Part shown: positions 6,551-9,763 of the stretch, piece after piece
Layout: each line of letters opens with the position of its first letter
Position numbering within the stretch: the first letter of the stretch is position 1
Assembly: GCA_020726205.1 (NCBI GenBank)
Contig: DYTA01000029.1
Span: forward strand, 1-9,763
DNA: 9,763 bases
Source of the DNA: Nitrosospira multiformis
GTDB taxonomy: Bacteria > Pseudomonadota > Gammaproteobacteria > Burkholderiales > UBA11063
Direction of reading: 5' to 3'
Translations under genes and position numbers: made by a program
Notes under the pieces: generated by a model
The model's database searches: none
What the model saw: only the letters and a program-made list of their open reading frames with translations
What the model was told of the DNA's origin: nothing

Positions 6551-9500
6551 CTAATTACCAATAGTTGAGTTAACATTTTTCAGCATTTGCTCCGAAACTT
6601 TAGTTTTCTGAACTAACGGCTTTTTTAAATTACCGCTTATATGATATCCTAAAGTAAATAACTTATTCTGAGCTTCTCCAGAAATAAACTCTCCTGCATA
6701 TACAGCTAAACCAACAAAAGGATTAAGAGTAGCAACACCTGCAGCAATTGCCACAGCAAAACCTATTTTAGGTGATATTTCAATATTTGCATTAATTGTA
6801 TCATTTCCAAAATCTACTATTCCATTACTATTTACCCTAGCTAAAGGACCAGACATATCTACATTTTTTAAAATAATTCTTGAGGTTAATACATCCATAT
6901 TAAAATCTAGTTTACTGAAGAAAAATCCTTTTTTAAAGACATTACTCGCATCACCACCACTAAATTCAAATAGTCCTTGTAGATTGATAAAACTCAATAA
7001 CCCACCTAATACACCAGGATTAACCTTTAAAAATTTGCCATTTGTAAAGTTTCCTTGGATTGTACCAACAGTCTGCAGTAATTTGAAATCTTGAAATCCA
7101 CCATTCCATTGCAACTGAGCTGTTGCAGTACCTCTTCCATCACTAACTATATTACCAAAATCCAAACCATAAATTAAGTGCCCTAAGTTATTAATTATTG
7201 CATTTGCTGATACTTCAACATATGAATCATCTCTACCACAACCAAAACAATAATTAACTCCATTGAACTTCACTGAAAAATCTTGATTTATTAAAGAACC
7301 TCCTTCAAGGTATAAATCAACACCATTTTGATGTAACTCAGCATTTACTACACCTAAGTTATGATTCTGATAAAATAAATTATTGATATGTAAATTTATT
7401 TCTGGCAACTTAATTTTAATCGCTGACTCAGCACCATTAATAAAATTTAACTGTTCTGAACCTGATTTAAATACCATTGGTTTTTTGTACAGCATATAGC
7501 GATCAAGGTTTAAGCTTAACTTAGATTGTTCGTAATCAAAATCTCCAATACCATTAGAAATTTTTGAATAAAAATTAAATAAAGTTTTTTTGGAATCAAC
7601 CATCAGATTAGCAATACCATTACCAAACTCTAATTTGCCCATGCATAAATCATCAGAAATAATTTGAATTTGCATTGGAAAGACTCCTTTTTGATAATGA
7701 CTATCTGTAATATTATCAATTGGTAATCCAATAATTTTTTTAACTTCTGGAATATTATTTTTACCATCTTTAATTGTTTTGACAACTTTAGATACCGTTG
7801 AAATCCATTCTTCAATATTAATTTTACTAATTTTAGCATTTATCGTCATTAGCGATTTCGGATCTGGATTTAGCATATAACTTGTTGTACCTAATTTTAT
7901 TTGACCAGGAACTTCATTTGGCTTATCACTCAAAATTTGTTGCCCACTAATAAAATTATTATAAGCCCAATTTATTACTACACCATTTGATTGTTGATTT
8001 GGAACAATATTTACCAATAAATTACTAGGAGTTGATTCCAATTTACCTAATGGTGCTGGCGCATCTAAATGTACACCGACTAAATTACTAGTTGCCGTTA
8101 AATTTTCAATACTATATTTACCGATCTGAAAATTAACTTCCGTCGCAGCATTACCACCAATTAAACCAGATAAAGGTTGCAAGTAATATTGACTAACAGA
8201 GTAATAGTCTAAATTTGGCGCAACAACTTTAAACCACATTTTTTTATCATTATTAACACCTGCATAGAGATTTAATTTTGAATTAAATGCAGTAGTTGAT
8301 AAATTATTTATATCTACACCATGTTGTGAGAAACCTAAATCACCATTTACATTCATTAACTCAGGTATTGGCAAGGCAAATTTGATATTATTATTATCAA
8401 AATGATAAGTTCCTTTTACCTCTGTATGTTTAGGATCTGAAAAAGGCACCTTTAAGTAAATTTTTAAGTTACCATTACCACTGCTAACTAATTTTTCTGG
8501 CAACTTACCAATTATATTATTAACAGGCGTTTTCTTTAAATAATCCATAAAATTAGCAGTGCTACCATGGGCTTTTCCATCAGCAGTCAAATATACTCCA
8601 TTTGGATCTGAATAATCAGGAATTACAACTATTGTTGGATCTAAATAATTTCCTTGTAAAATAGCTGACTTAGCCTTAACCGTAATATTAGTATTTTTGA
8701 GAATAAACTGACCTTGAATATTTTCCATCATTGGCCAATCTTTTACATACTGTAGCTTAGCTTTATCTAAATCAGCAGTAATATAAAATAAGCCATTTCC
8801 ATCACGAAAAGGGAAATTACTTAATGGACCTTTTAATATCATATTTGCGTTAACACCATACCCATCAACCAACCCCATATTTAACCATTTGTGTACGCTC
8901 ATTGGAATTGATTTAGGTAAATAATCACCAACCTTACTAGTAAAAACACGATCAACATGAGCTGTCATTGATAAATAACTAGGACTAATAGGATTATTTG
9001 GATTATACGTATAAACACCTTTAGCATTAGCTTTAAAATCTTTAGTTTCAAGATTTGTATCATGTAAATTAACTGTAACAATTTTTTTATCAGATATATT
9101 CCAATCAACACTAGTATTTAAAAACTTAAATTCATAAGGAATAAGAAATATATGATCATAATTTAATACACTATTATTCAAAGATAAATTTAATTTACCT
9201 GAATTTTTTGTAAATAATATATCCCCACTAACATTGCTCAAACTAGGATATTCTGGTCGTAATGATTTTAAAGAAATATTATTAAAAACAGCGTTTAATT
9301 GATATGTATTAGGTTTTAAAAATGCACCATGCCAACTATAGTCTATGTTTCTTATAGTTCCATCTATTAATAAACCATTAGTTGCATCAAATAAACTCAA
9401 CAAGTTATTTAATGCAACTAAATTAGTATTAGATAAAGATACACTACCTAATTTATTAACTGTATAGTTTCCAGAAACCTTTGCATTATCAAACAAATAA

Positions 9501-9763
9501 CCAGCACTAGTTTGCATAGTAAGATTTTTCGCATTAATTGAATAATTTAAATTATCATGCGACAAAATATTTAACTCACCACCTAAACGTGGAAAATTTA
9601 CAACGTTTACCTGAGACAAAGCTAATTTAAAATTATCAATATCAAAATCAATAAATAATTTCTCTATCATGCCATCTTTCATGCTAGCTTCAACGGCAGT
9701 AGTTTCTGTTGTTGGTTCATTTGATGAGGATTTGTTAATTAAATTATTAATTAATAAAGAACC
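6551..9763 (-). CDS. yhdP: YhdP-type AsmA-like envelope protein (N-terminus outside the window)
   Basis: In E. coli YhdP is an inner-membrane-anchored, long periplasmic bridge-type protein of the AsmA-like group that takes part in phospholipid transport to the outer membrane. The frame is open to base 9763 (27 further codons upstream of the ATG at 9680-9682), so the gene continues rightwards. About 1070 residues are visible, against some 1270 in E. coli, so roughly 200 residues with the signal-anchor helix are missing. The body is rich in Asn, Leu and Ser with alternating beta-strand character, as expected for a repeating beta-groove. The C-terminal 198 residues give the identification: GTATAQLQWNG, GKFLKVNPGVLGGLLSFINL, then EISPKIGFAVAIAAG, LNPFVGLAVYAGEF and LGYHISGNLKKP close the family's conserved domain. 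A CxxC (CFGC, coded at 7238-7249) lies just before this domain. The gene ends 21 bases from the shared terminator. Confidence 0.9.
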   Translation of the reverse strand, partial: GSLLINNLINKSSSNEPTTETTAVEASMKDGMIEKLFIDFDIDNFKLALSQVNVVNFPRLGGELNILSHDNLNYSINAKNLTMQTSAGYLFDNAKVSGNYTVNKLGSVSLSNTNLVALNNLLSLFDATNGLLIDGTIRNIDYSWHGAFLKPNTYQLNAVFNNISLKSLRPEYPSLSNVSGDILFTKNSGKLNLSLNNSVLNYDHIFLIPYEFKFLNTSVDWNISDKKIVTVNLHDTNLETKDFKANAKGVYTYNPNNPISPSYLSMTAHVDRVFTSKVGDYLPKSIPMSVHKWLNMGLVDGYGVNANMILKGPLSNFPFRDGNGLFYITADLDKAKLQYVKDWPMMENIQGQFILKNTNITVKAKSAILQGNYLDPTIVVIPDYSDPNGVYLTADGKAHGSTANFMDYLKKTPVNNIIGKLPEKLVSSGNGNLKIYLKVPFSDPKHTEVKGTYHFDNNNIKFALPIPELMNVNGDLGFSQHGVDINNLSTTAFNSKLNLYAGVNNDKKMWFKVVAPNLDYYSVSQYYLQPLSGLIGGNAATEVNFQIGKYSIENLTATSNLVGVHLDAPAPLGKLESTPSNLLVNIVPNQQSNGVVINWAYNNFISGQQILSDKPNEVPGQIKLGTTSYMLNPDPKSLMTINAKISKINIEEWISTVSKVVKTIKDGKNNIPEVKKIIGLPIDNITDSHYQKGVFPMQIQIISDDLCMGKLEFGNGIANLMVDSKKTLFNFYSKISNGIGDFDYEQSKLSLNLDRYMLYKKPMVFKSGSEQLNFINGAESAIKIKLPEINLHINNLFYQNHNLGVVNAELHQNGVDLYLEGGSLINQDFSVKFNGVNYCFGCGRDDSYVEVSANAIINNLGHLIYGLDFGNIVSDGRGTATAQLQWNGGFQDFKLLQTVGTIQGNFTNGKFLKVNPGVLGGLLSFINLQGLFEFSGGDASNVFKKGFFFSKLDFNMDVLTSRIILKNVDMSGPLARVNSNGIVDFGNDTINANIEISPKIGFAVAIAAGVATLNPFVGLAVYAGEFISGEAQNKLFTLGYHISGNLKKPLVQKTKVSEQMLKNVNSTIGN

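Noticed and set aside
7630..7839. Second minus-strand open frame of 69 codons within yhdP
   Set aside because: It lies out of frame inside the continuous yhdP reading frame; its Lys/Leu/Ile-rich translation looks like a frame artefact.
9680..9682. ATG at this site as the true start of the yhdP gene
   Set aside because: The frame stays open without a stop for 27 more codons to the window edge. The family needs an N-terminal membrane anchor and about 200 more residues, so the gene begins beyond the window.
1..9763. Defence island, prophage, insertion sequence, CRISPR array, tRNA or toxin-antitoxin content
   Set aside because: Almost all sequence is accounted for by eight housekeeping or transport genes. 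The longest gaps are under 150 bases and contain only promoters, terminators and ribosome sites. I saw no direct repeats or tRNA-like folds.

Overview
The window is AT-rich chromosomal DNA (about one third G+C by eye), densely packed with housekeeping genes. It most resembles a low-GC betaproteobacterium, plausibly of the Neisseriales. The main evidence is the Fe-superoxide dismutase, whose opening MEHKLP and closing [11 protein letters not shown] match neisserial/betaproteobacterial SodB as I remember them. The rlmE-ftsH order and a full-length YhdP-type envelope protein also fit a proteobacterium. I see no mobile element, CRISPR array, tRNA, rRNA or phage gene.

Layout, left to right. Positions 1-2524 hold a minus-strand cluster, transcribed right to left: a divergent sodium:solute symporter (SSS)-family membrane protein, then rlmE (23S rRNA 2'-O-methyltransferase), which overlaps it by 8 bases, then the start of ftsH (membrane AAA+ protease), which runs off the left edge. 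Positions 2601-5754 hold a second minus-strand unit: coaD, an RsmB/NOP2-type RNA cytosine methyltransferase overlapping coaD by 17 bases, and a CNT-family nucleoside transporter. This unit ends at a strong hairpin terminator at 2601-2631. sodB (5898-6479) is the only plus-strand gene; it is divergent from coaD and convergent with yhdP. A 12-bp perfect hairpin at 6501-6529 separates sodB and yhdP and probably terminates both. yhdP (6551 to the right edge) is cut at its N-terminal end by the window.

Functionally the window combines rRNA modification (RlmE, RsmB-like), membrane protein quality control (FtsH), CoA synthesis (CoaD), nucleoside uptake (CNT), oxidative stress defence (SodB) and outer-membrane phospholipid homeostasis (YhdP). 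Nothing suggests a dedicated new multi-gene system.

The least ordinary item is the SSS-like transporter. It keeps the family's fold signature but has a lysine where the Na2-site serine normally lies, and an enlarged extracytoplasmic loop. Its gene is also translationally linked to rlmE. Smaller points of interest are promoter elements overlapping terminator hairpins or stop codons, and a CoaD whose C-terminal third departs from the usual proteobacterial pattern. Alignments to E. coli and Vibrio proteins are from memory and were not computed.
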